Origin: Thunnus maccoyii
Lineage: Eukaryota > Chordata > Actinopteri > Scombriformes > Scombridae
Length of the DNA stretch: 64,000 nucleotides
Assembly: GCF_910596095.1 (NCBI RefSeq)
Contig: NC_056550.1
Location: 19,576,001 to 19,640,000 of the forward strand
Direction of reading: 5' to 3'
In this document: positions 47,205-61,719 of the stretch, piece after piece
How positions within the stretch are numbered: position 1 is the first letter of the stretch
Layout: every line of letters starts with the position of its first letter
The notes under the pieces: model-generated
Seen by the model: only the letters and a program-made list of their open reading frames with translations
Database searches by the model: none
Told to the model about the DNA's origin: nothing
Made by a program: the position numbers and the translations under genes

Positions 47205-50200
47205 CTAATTGACTAAGGATGGGGAGTGTCATATTCTGTACAGATAGTTTTCTTACAGAAGCAAACTTGATAGTTTTAATTACTGCATAACAAAACATTT
47301 AAGTTAAACTGAAGGAAGTGCTCAATTCCTAAATGTGAACATTTTTAAACAGAGCAGTAGTGTAGCAAGTCTACAAGAACTTTTGTAATTCTTTACTGAC
47401 ATACTGGAGATTAAAATCTAAATTCAAACAGCTTCAAATGCTTTCCGGCTCACTTGGGAGCAAAATGTCAGATACTATCAGCTTACCCAAAGAGTTCTGG
47501 GAAGAGGAGGTGGGTGTTCCCAGGAGGCCGTGCTCTTGCTTGGCTAACATGTTTGAAGGTTGATTTTGCTGTGATACCGTCCCAGACAGCAGAGACTGTG
47601 ACAGGGACTGGGAGAGGGAGCTTAGCGGGGAGGTGGAGAGCGATGATGAGGAATTCAAAGAAGACGATCGTGCCAGGGAGCCAGGAATGTTAACTGGAGC
47701 GGATCCGCCCAGCACCCTTTGACCTATGGGGACACAGTAAATAAGAGTTGAAATATTTTCACATGCAAAATCATGATGACACCATCTGTGATCAAACAAT
47801 TAACAGGTTTTACTGTAAACTTACTTGCCAGTCCTACATTGTTGTCTTGCTCCTCTAACTCCTTCTCCAGAGATGCAACATTAATGTCACTGAAGTTGAG
47901 GTCCAGAGCGGATCCTGAGGGGGAAAAACAACATTTCTGATTGTTCTGATTTCTTATCTGACTGAGATTGGACGAGAAAACAAAAAAAAAAAGCGATTGC
48001 GGTCATGGATCACGTTTTACATACACATACCTATAACAGACTCCACTGTGTTGCTCCCTGGATAGAAAGGAGTGGCTTTTGCATTCATTGTTGATAAGGT
48101 GGTGGGTGAAGAACTATCTGAGCCAATACTAGAGGCCAAGCTTGATGTTATACTGGAGGTAAAGCTTGATGCCAAAGGGTTCACCGCAGAGAATACAGTA
48201 TTTTGTGTCTAAAAAAGGGAAGCAAAGAAAAGTTTTATTTCTAATGTTGTTAATTTAAGTTCACTTTTAAGAAATGTATAAATTCACAAACAGCAACAGT
48301 AAATCAACCTAAGAGAAACAATAATACCCTATAAATTATATTTACAGTAACAAATAAATAAACGCATCATATCATATGTAATATCACCACACTATTGCCA
48401 CAAAGTACCACATCTAAACACAAACCTGTTTTTCTTGGTCCATCAATTTTTGATCCATGTGTCCCTTGTTCTTAATCTAAAAATGACAGAATAACACGGA
48501 AGCAGCACATTAAATGACAAGTCTCTTTTATCTAGATAACCAATATCAATTAAAGCTATTTTTAAGCTGCACTTACAGATAAAAATTAAAGAGCCTATTT
48601 AAGCACACTAATCTTTATTCAGTTGACTTGATAGAGCTAATTGTGACTTTGGTGACATCTAATCCTGCACTGAGAGAGCCTTCAATCCTGTCCAAAGTCA
48701 GTAGGTTTTGTTATGGTCATGATTAATGTGGTAATTGTGTGCTGAACTGCAGCCCATCAGCATGAGAGGTGTTTAAACTGATTATGTGTCTTGACTGAAC
48801 CTAGCCTGCTACTTATGGCTCTAAGAATGATTTTAACACATTGCCTGTGATCACAGTACGTCCTGAACAAAATAGACACCTTGTACTGAGAGTGGATAGT
48901 ATTCAGAGAGCAGCTAAACTCTTAGTCTTGAGCTACAAATATTCTTTGCTCATGTGTGCAGTGTTAAAACATTTTTAGGCAGTTTGATTGTAAGATTGAG
49001 CCTCTCAGAATCCCACAACCTAATTATGAACTAATCAATACTTGATAGATCCTCCGTAAACTGAAATATTTCACCACCACAACCATCACATCATTTCTAA
49101 TTATGAACCCTTGATGTGTGTTGCAGTGTTATGAATGCAAACAAGCTACATCTGCATTATTTATGGATATTCTGTGGATATACAAGTGTTTTTTCCCCAA
49201 ACACTGAGGATCCAATACATGAAATCACTAAGAAAATGTCTCAAATATGACAAATAAAAAAAATGACATGACAAATAATGAATGACAAATAAAACAGTGA
49301 CTCAAAATGACTGACAATGACAAAGCCCTAAGTTGTCTATGTGTTGTAATCTTCCTAAAACTAAAGAGAGCAGTCTGTATACCTGATCCTCACGTTCAAA
49401 GCCCGGAGCTTTAGGATAGTTAGACGTCAGAGATGAGACACTGGATGTGGTGGACTCTGAACATAAACTACTATTAGTTAAGGATTTGGGCCTGCTGATG
49501 GATCCCACTGGGGATAACAAACTGTCGCTTCCTGAGCTTGGCGTTACAGTTGAGCTATTAGAACATGAAACCTGAGAAAGAGAAGTGAACATGATCTTAA
49601 TAAAACGATGATCCAATAAAAATAAAATAAAATAAAAAGCAATATTCTGAGTATGAGTATGAAGGTGATGACTACTGATTGAGATTAGATTGGATATGTA
49701 ACAATAAACGAAAACTTGCTGTTTTTTACTAAATTATCCTCTTAAATATCATGCTGACGCAGGATATTGTATGTTCTTTTAAAACAATGTAGGAATGAGA
49801 TTAAAAAACAATAAAAAGGAAAATAGATATCATGACAAATCAATGTATTAAAAAACAGAAATATTAGAGCATGATAACAAAATGCCCACAAGTAAACGTC
49901 TGGTTTGCATCAGCTGAATTGATTTTTAGTTACAAAATCAGACATTTACATAATATTTTAAGACATTTGCCTACTTTTGAGTGCCAAGTTGATGCTGATA
50001 AATTTCCTATCAAATAATTAACATAACAACAGAGTAAACATACACTTCCTACTTGGCCGTTGCTACTGGTTGCACTGGTGGTGGAGTTGCCTCCACTGTT
50101 CCACTCACTGACTGGACACTCTGAATACTGTTGAGAGCTCAGCTGGGACTGTGAACTTGACTGTATCGCCGTTAGCAACGAGCTCATGGTCTCTTCTGTA

Positions 50201-53200
50201 GAGGGAATTCCTGAAATGATTAAAAATATATTTAACTGCATGTAATCTTTAACCAGCCAGGCTGCTGAAAGCTAACATCCAATAACGTCAACGTTCCTCT
50301 TATTATCAAAGAGTTATCAATGTATGATGCAATAAACAACAAATAAAGTTAGATGAGCAGGAAAAATTTAAAAAAATACTTGTTGAACCACTTTATCACA
50401 TCACTACAGGAAATAAATAAATAACAGCATTTAGTGTTGGAACTTTCACTTACTTTCTACGTGTGCAAACGCACAAAACGGTCCTCTGGGACAGTATCCA
50501 GTTTGCCGCATATCGTTGCATTTGGTGGATTTGTAGATCTAAAAAGGATAGAAAAATGAATCACACATCAATGAGAGAAAGTTAAGATCAATATCAAATA
50601 TTAACAATGGAAAACCTCACAAATACAGTGTCATGAACTAGAAAATATCCTAGAGGGAGAACATTGTTTTATAGGTACCGTATATTATCACATTTTATTT
50701 CCATTATCAGGCTTTTTGTATTGACTTGTCAGTGCCAATAATTAGACCTAATTAGGATTATTAGACCATAAAAATTACACACCGCAGTCAAGGTATAAAG
50801 GTTGGCATAGAGCACCAGAGTCAACAATCTACCATGAATATAGATGGATGATTAGTTTACTAATCTTCTCTGGTGGCAAACCTTTCAATTTACATAAATG
50901 GTCAATTTAAGGCTTTTATGAATCTCTGCTGAGAACAAAAATCTCATAATACACCCACTCTGTACGTTGAAAGATATTTCACAGTGAAGTAGAGGTAGTA
51001 GAAGGTTGTAACCGACCTATCTGGTCATTTTAAGGAAAGAGAAAACTCTCACTCACCTCTGGGTGAAACTGTTGTTCGGTGCGAGAGTGACAATACTGGC
51101 AACTGTCTCCACTGTCGCACTTTGATGGCTCGCCCCATTCGTCCCCGTGTTTCACATTAGGGCAAGGAGTTGACCTGCAGTGTTACACACACAGTCGTAA
51201 ACCTTTACACATACTGCAACTACATGACTTAATGCCACTGTTTTTTTTTGAATGTCAACTCTGTGTGTTTTTCTTGTTTTATGTAGTGTTTCTCTCAGAT
51301 TATGGCAGATGCTGATATTAAAAAAATGTATTGGTGCACATGCACAGTATGCAATGGTATAATAAGGGATTGTGCTATTTTTTAAGGGTTTAAATTTGCC
51401 TATTAAAAGAAAAAAAAGTTTTGGCATTTCTTAAGTCAAAACACTGTGATGTGAGGTTCCTTCAGGAAAAACACTTATTGGACTACGAGACAAGAAAACT
51501 ACGTACTGGGTGGGTGGGATATGTGTCTGCAGCCTATTCTGATTTATAAACATCTGCAATATAAATGTATTTAAGAGACCAGAGACACTTCAGGAAGGGT
51601 CTTTTAGACTCATCAACCAGGTGGAGGAATATTATGCTAAGTGGGCAAATTACATCTCCTTCATTAAAAGGACCCTGAGGCTTCTGCATGTATGATAAGA
51701 CATTGGCTCAAATCCCTGAAAACCATCGAAACCTGCGACATGTGACACTCCATAACCTACTTATCTGCCAGTAAAGTAAGTGCTGTGTTTAACAAATTAG
51801 TTATTCATTTTCTATTAATTTGAATTTTCTTCTTGTCATCTTTGTCTCAGTATTGTCTACTCTTCAGCCACATAGCTGCGTGACCTTGTTTCTACACATG
51901 TTCTGTCTCTCAGCTCATACACTGTCATATTAATTATCTGATGTATCTGATGTGTCGTCTTGACCTGTTTAGCTCACCTGTACTTGAACTTTCGTGGATT
52001 TCGTCTTCGGTCTCTACTGTTGTGGTAGTGGGGACATGCGTAGCCCTGTCTGCAAAGTCTCGGAGGCTTAGTACACTGGTCTGTTTTATAGTTGGCTAAA
52101 ACAAAGTTGGTATCTGTAAAATAGGTACAAAGTATTAATGTAATTTTTCATTTCATCAAGCAGAAAATAAAAACTTTGTGGTGAACTGTGGTTTGTTTAC
52201 CATTGCCATTAGAGTGGGGGTTACTCACCTTGCCACCGTGGGTCCTCTGTCAGAGTTTTCTCAATCATGGCTTGGCTGGCTAGTACACCAGGTTGCAGAT
52301 CAGGAATACCTTCCCCAGATCCCAACTGTCCATTTTGGAGGGCCTCTTGTGCTTGGATCTCTCTGTGCACATATAAGTTATGTTATTATCCCTTTTTTTT
52401 AAATCATATTATCCATTTGCTCGAAATCTCAAAAGACTTAATATACCAATAAAAAAACTGACACTGGACCATCTGACACATACTGTATCTTAATATTGGC
52501 TAAAGGCTGGTGTAACAGCATCATGATGTTCAAACTTCAAATATCTTGAAATATTCTTAAAATACCAAGAAAAACAAACTCACCAATGAAAATTAGATGA
52601 TGTAATGATTACATAGAGGTTTATCAATCTAATTCCTGAATTTCTACTACAGACATTTTGCTCAGGAAACACTTAGTTCAACAGTCTGGCTGGTATCAGA
52701 CCTTTTCGGCAGCACAGAGTTCAATAAAAGAAGTTAATCTTTTTTTAGAAATCAAGCTAAACCCAAAAACCCAAACTGTGAGTCTGGCGATACATTAATC
52801 CCCAACCATAAATGGTATTTTGTTTACATTATGTCTAAATTGGCTGATTTGTTGGCTCTATTGTGAGGCTTGTGAGTGAAAAGTTTGGCAGGGAAAAGAG
52901 AGGCCAGTATTTGCTTTGTATGTCACCTGATATCATAGACTGGAGGTCGGAGATCATGTGGCCCGTGAGCAAAAGCACAGTGGAGGCCATTCTTCACACA
53001 ATGCCCTCGGGCATCTGTCTCATGGATACAAGTGCCAGTCTTGTAATAGCGTAGATGGTACTTGCGCTCTGTGTCACCCGTTGTCCGGTGTAAATAAGGA
53101 CAGCTGAAGAAGCAAGAACACAACACTGAAATATTTAACTGTTTATGTGCATAAAACTGACTTGGTATCACAAAAAAGTGCAGCTAAGACCTGAAATCTA

Positions 53201-56200
53201 AACTGATCATAACGAACATTATATGTTATATATTATTTCATATGACCTGACTATAACAAGCATGAAACAGGCAAGCATTGGACTGACGTTCAAAAAAATT
53301 ATATTAAAAAATTCAGAATGAGCAAACAAGATATATTAATTACATTATAATGAGTTAATTATTGTAGTTGAGCACATTTTCAATCAGGAATAAGATTCTA
53401 CTTTGAATGCAGGGCCGACACATCAGCAATTCCTTGAGAAATGTATAGGCAATAAGCCTCTTGAATAAACCAAATTTTCCTTTCTTGAGTAGCAACAGTT
53501 GCCATAGCAACGTGTAAGGTCATACAAAAATAGCTGCCATTGGCAGAGGAGGAACTGTAAGGATTGCAGTCGTTCATTATCCATTAGTTCAATAATTTCA
53601 GCTCTTTTTTTTTATTTCTGTGTAGAGCTCAATTAAATGCTGCACCCTTTTCAATTTCTACAGTCATACAGAGAGAGGTGGCTAAAAACAAACGGTCTTT
53701 ATACACAAATTATGGAAGATTAAAGGAGGAACACCAGTCCCACCCGTTTTAAGAATTCACATATCTAGTTTCTGTGCCACCGGAACATTCAGCATTCAAT
53801 AAACATGTAAATGCTCCACTTTTCTAAAGCCACAAGCCGTTTGGAAAAAAAAAAGAAATCTCTGTTTTTCCTGTTACAGTGACAGAGGACAGATGATGTG
53901 TGCAAAACAATGGAGACTAGTGGTCACACATGAGAAATACACAAACAGATTGGTGTCTTATTGTAAACAGGATTAACAGGAGACATTTGTGAAAATATGA
54001 AGCTAGCGATAAAAAATGTTTGTGCATGAAACCACATTTTGTAATCAGCTGAAAATCATAGCGGCAAAAACAGAGAGATGCAATGATTCCAACCAAAGGG
54101 TGAGTTCAATTAGAAATGTTAAATCTGGCACACTAATAATAATGATGTATGCAACAAAACAAGGAACAAGGCAAGACGTGATTCTTGCAATCACGGTGCC
54201 AGCACCTGCTGCAACATCCTTCTTTTCAAATAAGGGAACTAAATGAATGAACAAGTGAATTGCAAAATGACAGAATCATATTTTTCATCTTTCATGCTTA
54301 ACTTCATGTCAAGAATACACCCAGTTTTCCATCTTATCTTCAGAGCACTCTTTTCAAACGCTTGGAAATGTATACGTGGCTTTAATAATCAAACAGGACG
54401 TTTATAATCTCAGTTCAGGCGAAGCTGAGCTGACATTGCCACATTAAACAGAGAGTTTGCTTAACCTTCACGCTTTCATTATTGTACATCCACCTTGTGT
54501 GCATATGGATGAGTTACTGTAGCCACGGCAAGCTGGTAAAATTACCAACGAATGAACAAATTTGATTCTTTTATTACAATTTAACTCAAAATGCACCAGC
54601 AAGAGAAACACATGCCCCCCTGCTCACATTGCTACAGCACAGCTACAGTTCTCAGATCTTTACGCTGGTTTCCTGTCTGTCAGAGAATTGATTTTAAGAT
54701 ACTACTGTTGGTTTATAAAACAACAAAACACATTTCTGATCTTCTACTGCTGTTATGAACCATCCAGACCTCTCAGGTCGTCTGGGACAGGTCTGCTTTC
54801 TGTCCCCAGAGTCGAAACTAAACATGGAGAGGCAGCGTTCAGTTTTTACGCTTCACATATCTGGAACAAACTCCCTGTAAACTGCAGGTCTGCTGCAACT
54901 CTCAGTTCTTTTAAATCAACGGTTCTTGCTTCTTTTTTTTTTTTTTAAATCAAATTTGAGGCTTTTGTTTACTATCTTAATCTGCACTGTATCTTTTACT
55001 CTCCTGTTTTATCTGTCTTATTCTATTTTAGCTTATTTTTACTTCCAATTTAACACATTTTCATTGTATTTGAATTTCCTTGTTGTAAAAATGTGCTATA
55101 CAAATAAACTCGCCTTGCCTTACATATCAGCCCCTCCTTTGTCTGTATAATAAATAACACAATGATAAAACGCTACAGTTTGGCAAAGTCACTGTAAAAT
55201 TCACTATAAGAAGCAACGAAATACTATTTTATCAAAAAAGCCAAAGGGTATTTACACACAAGTCCTCCATCACATATCAAAACTATTTAGGGCAGCTGTG
55301 GGAACACAGAAACATTTATCCACCACTTATAAAACGACCTGCTGATCAATATTTCAGGGTCACTGGTTTGCTTCAAGTTCTGCTTTGTATTCATATAGTT
55401 AGAAAGCTCCTCACTCCAAAACATTGCAGCAAATTATCAGTCATTTCTGCAGCTGCATCATAACACACTGACAGTTTCATGAAGCTGAAGGATAGTAATG
55501 ACTGAAACAGGGACTCACTCATCTCCATCCGGACAAATGCCTGTTGTCTCGTCGTATTTCGTGCAATAAACGTCCGGGCTGTAGTTAAAGGTCCCGTCTC
55601 TTCTTCTTATGGGTCTTCTTCTCCGCTGGTTGAGAAAATGCCAGTGAAAGCACGTAAAGGGTCTGTGCTGCGTACACTTGTGCTGGAGGAACAACGGGCA
55701 CTGCTCTGTCCTGAACTCCTTCAAGTATCTGAAACAACGAAGAAAACCAATGAGGAGGAATCAATAAGCGAGTATTTATCACTATTATTTGATGAAAAAT
55801 GAGTCGAAGGTGGAAAAAAAACAGAAAAGTTGAGAGACGGAGAGGTGTCGTGCTGCTAGAGGTGTAGCCTTCTATATTTTGGGTCACTAACGTTATCTCT
55901 GTATTCACATAGAAAGCTACGTCTATTTTTTTACGTAACGCTAGTTTTGAGTCCTTGAGCGTACGTCTTTAAATGTGCGTGGCAAGAGGGAACTCAAAAT
56001 AAGGCCGAGCTATTTACAAGCAGACTGGTTAGCGAGTTCCTGGCTAATCATTTAGCAGACCGAGTTGACGGTGTAATATTCAACGGATTATTCGAAACAC
56101 TTGCTCAAGTCTGTCAAACAGTTGCAAACGGTTCCGGTAACGGTCGCCGTGTCAATTAAGTGATTTAAGATGTGCGTGTTTCCTGCCTTAGGACTGCTGT

Positions 56201-56457
56201 CGTTAGCGTGTAGTCGCTGTTTGCTATGTAACGTTAGGTAGTCACAAAGCCAGGAAAAGCACCATGTTTTCAACGCGCACACACAAGAGTTGAGGAATGC
56301 GAGAAATTGCACGCGCGCGTAGGTGCACGTGCAAATAACGTTTTTCGGGAGGCGAACGATTTTGTTGGTTTCTTCGCGGCAGCTTTACTCACGTATAGTG
56401 GGTAGGTTTCTCGGTTTGAGGAGACGCATTGGCCGCCGTTTTCGAAACCGACGGCAT
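45420..56457 (-). CDS. unkl: Unkempt-like (UNKL): CCCH zinc fingers plus C-terminal RING-like finger
   Basis: UNKL belongs to the Unkempt family: sequence-specific RNA-binding CCCH proteins (the paralogue UNK represses translation), with a C-terminal RING-like finger linked to ubiquitination. Exons in transcript order: 56457-56393, 55728-55519, 53103-52927, 52362-52229, 52113-51978, 51174-51057, 50538-50454, 50210-50044, 49571-49383, 48476-48426, 48208-48031, 47914-47825, 47723-47487, 46848-46661, 46553-46296, 45575-45420; 812 residues, all phases match. The N-terminus MPSVSK...QTEKPTHY is that of UNKL, not UNK. Six CCCH-type fingers lie within about residues 30-305; a Ser/Thr-rich middle (308-620) follows; then a coiled coil (about 635-760: ELDEAKRKIKQWEEAW) and the RING-like end (CIVCQ...CQHYVLCENC...CPYC). 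Acceptor 52113 was preferred to 52095 because it restores DTNFVLANYKT, as in human. It is convergent with dnaaf8. Confidence 0.92.
45662..46195 (-). mobile_element. 534-bp deleted Tc1 copy in the last unkl intron
   Basis: The ends CAGTACTGTGCAAACGTTTT and AAAACTTTTGCACAGTACTG are inverted repeats flanked by TA (45660-45661 and 46196-46197). On the minus strand the interior keeps the end of a Tc1 transposase: NDPKHTARIIKNYF, then after a frameshift WPPQSPDPNIMESMWDYMKK, covering the DDE catalytic D and E regions. The N-terminal DNA-binding half is absent. It fills about three quarters of the 720-bp intron 45576-46295. Confidence 0.85.
47154..47202. repeat. (TA)n microsatellite in a unkl intron
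   Basis: A pure run of about 24 TA units in the intron between the exons at 46661-46848 and 47487-47723. Confidence 0.95.
54600..55121 (+). mobile_element. L2-type LINE, 3' end fragment
   Basis: A broken translation gives the C-terminal part of a non-LTR reverse transcriptase: LRWFPVCQRIDFKILLLVYK, then YEPSRPLRSSGTGLLSVPRV, HGEAAFSFYASHIWNKLP and CRSAATLSSFKS. It is followed by a 3' tail with GTGCTATACAAATAAACTCG and a short CCTTG repeat, as in L2 elements of fish. It is 5'-truncated and antisense to unkl, inside the first large unkl intron (53104-55518). An A/T run near 54926-54948 interrupts it. Confidence 0.75.
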
Positions 56458-56570
56458 TTTCAGTCAAAACAATGAGTTGCGCATGCGCTCGGATCTGTTG
56501 CACGTCCGCCTGCACGCCAGCGCGCTGCTGCAGAGACTGAAGCAGGGGGGCGCTGCAAACACGTGACACA
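56280..56570 (-). promoter_or_regulatory. CpG-rich 5' region of unkl
   Basis: CpG dinucleotides are markedly enriched around the first unkl exon (for example cacgcgcgcg near 56308 and gcatgcgctcgg near 56478-56490), unlike the surrounding AT-rich DNA. This fits a CpG-island promoter. No TATA box or precise start could be set. Confidence 0.5.
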
Positions 56571-57071
56571 CTTCTGATTGTTTATGTCCACTGGTTTGTC
56601 TCCCATACACCTTCTGATTCAATTTACTGTCTTTATTGTTATATATATATGAATTTAAAAAAAAATATATCACCTGCATTCATAACAATGAGGACAAAGC
56701 TTTAAAGGCTACACTTATTTAAATGAATTTACAGACAATATTCTGGTCTGCTCTGCAGGGCTGTAGCCAGGATTTTAGCAATACTGAGGTCAAACTCCCA
56801 TCAAACATCAAAATAATACAATAATACATTTTTATCTGACCACACAAACTAAATTATGTTTCAAAACTTTCTCTGCAATGCTAATCCTGATGGAGAAATA
56901 CACTATATTGTATTATTATTATTGGCCTCAAACAGTCATGTTCAAGAATATTGACTTTATAGAATCAGCCTTGTAAACCCATCATCTGTAATGTGTCTGA
57001 AACTCTTCCTCTCAAATATAAGAAACTATGCTGAGGACTTGTCCTCTTTGTCTTCAATGGCAATACCCTGC

Positions 57072-57073
<2 letters not shown>
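56571..57073. other. Upstream flank of unkl, nothing recognised
   Basis: AT-rich intergenic DNA with no supported gene or complete repeat. Confidence 0.4.

Positions 57074-57130
<57 letters not shown>
57074..57130. repeat. (TTA)n microsatellite
   Basis: A pure run of 19 TTA units in the unkl-gper1 intergenic region. Confidence 0.95.
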
Positions 57131-60100
57131 GCTTAATAACAAAAGCTGTGTTAGGAATTAAAATGTTAATAACAGTGTCTTCAAAAGCTTTCCTTTGAAA
57201 TTTAAAAGCTTTCACAAGTTAGCCTTTAATTTAGATACTGAGTCATCTATTGGGAATCTCTGACTTTGCTTTAAATTTAGATTTGAACACCTCACTTGTG
57301 AAATCCACAGCTCTAATGAAGGTGAAGGTTTGTATGGTAGGGAAGATGTAAAAAGCCTCACATTTTTTCTCTATATGAGGCTCTTACGGGCGGTCATGTT
57401 GCCCTCCAATCTACAAATACTGTTTACCTCACCTGCCAGCCTACAGACATTGTTTTTAATCTCATTCATTAGGCCAACATACTGCATTTAGTATACAGGT
57501 GTAGGCTAAATGTAACTGATTTTACAGTAGTTCTATATTTCCCACCATCTCATAATGCATCCCAGTGTTAATGATATCCTTTGTAGGTAAGAATAACAAT
57601 TAAGTGTGATCTATTTTGGGAAATTATAAAGCACCTACTATGTTTGGCTTCTCTGCGTGTTTATTATGATAAAATGTAGTATCTCCATGTATTGGGAGTC
57701 ATTATGTTATTTTTATGATTCACCAGAGGACACACATGGTCCACACTGTAATAAGTTTACTTTTCTGTTTATTCAGACCACTCTGAACACTGAAGGGCTT
57801 GATTGCCTTAATATATAAAATATTTTCAGTAACAAATGTGATGGGGTCTATCTCATCATTACTGACGTATGGGAACCTTCAATCCTTTTTCCCTCCTTCC
57901 GTATCTGGGAAGCTGTTCTGTTGAACTCTTTTTTTCCTCTAAGGGATTTTAATTTACAAATGCAATTATACGTCTAATCCATTATTCAGCTGGTGAGGTC
58001 CACTGACTGCACTGCCTTGTAATTATGCATAAACCCTGGACTACCCAGTTGTAATTACTTTGACACGCCCCAACCCCACTCAATTTACAGTTGTCCAGTA
58101 CCTTTCTTACGTAAGAAAAAATTTTAAGGGTGCTCGCCCTTTTTTATTTTGCTTGCTTTGTTTTCTGTGCATTTTAAGCAGCTCAAGCAGAGTGCAGACT
58201 GTTGTAAATTTCGTGTTTTAAATTTTGTTTTCTAGCTACAAACTAGACATCAACTCTCATTTTTGATGATGACCTGGATGTGTTCACTTGATAATGAGTT
58301 GAAAGTTGAATTTGGGGAATGTATATTTAAGTACCAGTTAATTCGGTACATCTGTACAATCTAATGCAATCCCATACAGCTGCACTGCAATAAGTTTTCA
58401 TTTCTTTATCACTTTAGTTTTTGTTGACACTTTGTCAGAGTGGTATTGATTTAACTTGGACTTGGCTACGCTTCTGTATGTGGAAAGATGTTTCTAGTGT
58501 TTCATCCATGCTCATTAACATGCATGAGGGGACAAAATATTAGAAATATCTAATAATATAATGCAATACAATGCAATACCAGCACTACCTACAGCCTCAA
58601 AAATCAGTTATTATTGTTGAATCAACACCTCTGAACAGAAAGTGAACATTATAACATATTTATTGCAGGACCTCTGCACAAGATTGTTGGTCTGGTAATA
58701 AACTGGCTAATAAACTGGTAATAAATGGGCTCTGTATATATTTGTACTTGCAGGGATACAATGATAAAACCAGTGTTTTTTATCCCATTCAGACAGTAAA
58801 CATGCTCCAGAATTTGTCTCTAGATTACATAATTTTGCTGTCTGAACACCATTTGGAATTAGCATCCCAATATTATACAAGAATAACCTAAAGCTGTTGT
58901 ATTTAGTCTATTATCAGATGGATTTTTGCTGTTTAATCCGGCATCATTCAGAGGAAGTATGACGACTGTAAGCAAGGGGAAAAGTCACACCCTTTTTCCT
59001 TTCTGTGACGTCAGCCACCGCAAACCTTTAACCTTACTCAGTAGTCTCAGCTGTACACACAGTCCGCTGTCAACCTCTTCTCACAGCATCTTGAATGTGT
59101 GTGCTTGTATGTGTGATGTAAAGATGATCCTTTGCCTTTCCCTTGGGGATGAACTTGGAGGGTCTTGGCTCTGGTGTCTAGGTGTTGCTTGTTTATATCA
59201 ATGAACTTGACAGCACTCATTGCATTATTACTCGCCTGTCTTCCTGTCTTGGTGCCCTCTGTGCTCTCATGTGCTGTTTACAGCCGCATATGATATACAA
59301 ATCTATAGTATGAGCCACACTAAAACCTGTCTTTGTTGAGGTAAACTATTTTTTTTTTTTTTTTACAGACGAAACTGTGAAAAGTAGGAATATTTACCTG
59401 TACAATGAGGATACAGAACAAAGAACTGTGTGGTGGAAATTTCATACAAGAGAATCTTTAGTGTCATGTAGCACAACAACAAGTTTTGCATTTTTGGAGA
59501 CCTCTAATAAACAATCATTCAAACAATCCCCAGCGCTGCTTTCCCAGGCTACTGGGACTGATACAGCTGGAATAACAGTTTGTGGTTTGGGCTCCTGTTT
59601 TTCCCAGTCACGCCATTATCTCTGGCTGCCTGATGTAAAAACACAGCTCAGGCGCACCACAGGCTGGCAATACACACATTTTATATACGCTTGTACAATT
59701 TTCATACTCGGTATGAAAATTTCCTGTATGCTTATTGTCAGTGCAACATGATACATCCATTTGCCTCTTTTGCCTCTAATGCACTGAACCTGTAGTACAT
59801 GCAGTGTTTGTTTTTGCAAAAATGCAAATAACAGAGGGAATAGTCTGTAATCTATGTTACATTTCATATTATGTAGATCGCTGTAAGCATGATTAAGAAA
59901 ACAACGTAGAATTTAAAATGTTTGCTCTGACAGATCAACAAACAAAGAGGCCATAACACTTTATGACAGGTTATCATGGAAGCTCTGTTATCAAGCCTTT
60001 GGTGGGATATAATTCAAAATTTTTAAGCTGCACCTGTGTAGCCTGGTAATCTGTTTTACATTAACCTGTAATCAAGGTGTGTCTGCTCTGTCAAGCATTT

Positions 60101-61719
60101 TATCAGATTGTAAGTGATGATATATTTTAAGAGGATCCACAAGTCTAGTGATCATAATGAGTCTGGTATGGAAATAGCTGTTCTAATTGTTTGATTTTAG
60201 TATTTGTATTGATTTAATAATAAAAAAGGAGGTGAATCAGCTCACAATTATAGCAAAGGATGTAAAACCAGCCACAAATTTGCAGATGAAGTATGTTTTG
60301 ACAGAAAATTTGTTACAAGAGCCCATTACTTTTCTCAAGTGTTGGTCATTGTCATTCATCAACGTAATGTATGTTAAAGACAGGAGCGAACAAAAGACTG
60401 AAGATGCTTCTTGTTTTCGACACTGAATGATGTGTTTACCCAGTCTCTTCCTCTCCTGGCAAAACAACACCTGCCTCTTTGCTCTAACGTCATGCTAACA
60501 GGAACTGACAAGTAGGGTAATAGCTCGGGTGAATTGCAGCCATATTTGAACTGAGCACTCACTGAATCCTACATTTGCTGCCATATAAATACTCTGCCAT
60601 CATTTTTGGGGAATCAACCCCCATAAAAAAAGTATCTTATATGCGTTTGACCCACCTCATAGGTTGACTGTGATAAATACATTCAGCATAAGGCTAAATA
60701 ACCCTTTATTTATTCCATGGAATACGTGAAGACATGAACAAGACTGGTTATTTTAAAGGCTGTTTGGTCTTTGAAGTCTAAGAAACACATTTGTTGATTA
60801 GAATCAGAAACTTCTTCTTCATATTCCTGGAAAAGTGTAACAATTTATTTATTTCTAAAAATAAAACAAAATTTGTGAACATTTGTTTGCATTGTCCAAT
60901 GAATATTAAGCTGTACATACGAAAGAAGAAAAAAAAGGGTTAGCTGATAAGCACAAAACAAGGGGTACAGTAATATTTTAGACGGGGACAGTGAAAAGCA
61001 AGTCAATGCTCCTTGTGGTGTCCTCTATTTTGTTGCCCAATTGTGATGTCCTTATCTGTTATTACATTTTTTGACATTGCTTTACTGCTTGATATGTACA
61101 TGTACTGTAGGTTTTAACTGAAATGATCCTTCTCCTCCAGCTCAAAACAGATAGCCTGATTCAATTTGACACATTATTTACTCTGTGATTCAGCCCTTTT
61201 GCTATTGTTGCATGTTCTTACAAAGCCTGAACATATTCTTGAAGATTTGTTTTATGGGTCACACAATAAAAAATGTTTCACAGAAGCTCTTCTGAGACTC
61301 ATCTATTTATACGTTACCTTTGCCCATTGGCTGTACCTCAAGGTTATATGCTGACGTCTCACTTGCTTTGCCACCCAACTAACTTTGTGAAGAAATAACA
61401 CCAAATACACATAAGGAAAACAATCCAACGTTGGGATTAACATTGGGTGAAAATAGCTTTTGAGTACTGTATGTGAATTTGTCATCTACTACAAAGATAC
61501 ACACATTAAGTTATTTCCAACCTGTGTACATTCTTGGTGCTTTAGTATTTTTGTTCAGAAAGTGAGCAGGTTAATGGAGACACTGGCACAACTATGATGC
61601 AAAGCTAAACAGCTGAAGAAAGCTGAGGTAATATTTCACACTGGGTGATATATCACTTTGATATTAAGAATAGTATAATTTGTGGACTGGTTCTCAACAG
61701 TTGTCCCTCTTCTTAGCAG
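57131..61719. other. unkl-gper1 intergenic DNA and gper1 3' UTR
   Basis: No supported coding exon. A T-run at about 59350-59364 followed by acag looks like a splice acceptor, but the frame after it (59377-59751) has no recognisable domain and no donor partner was found. The reverse-strand AATAAA (TTTATT at 60844-60849) could end gper1 about 0.87 kb after its stop. Confidence 0.45.

Noticed and set aside
52095..52100. Acceptor tttag at 52096 for unkl exon 5
   Set aside because: In frame, but it deletes DTNFVL, which the upstream acceptor at 52114 restores in agreement with human UNKL.
59350..59751. T-run plus acag followed by a 124-codon frame, exon-like
   Set aside because: No recognisable protein similarity and no donor or neighbouring exon in phase.
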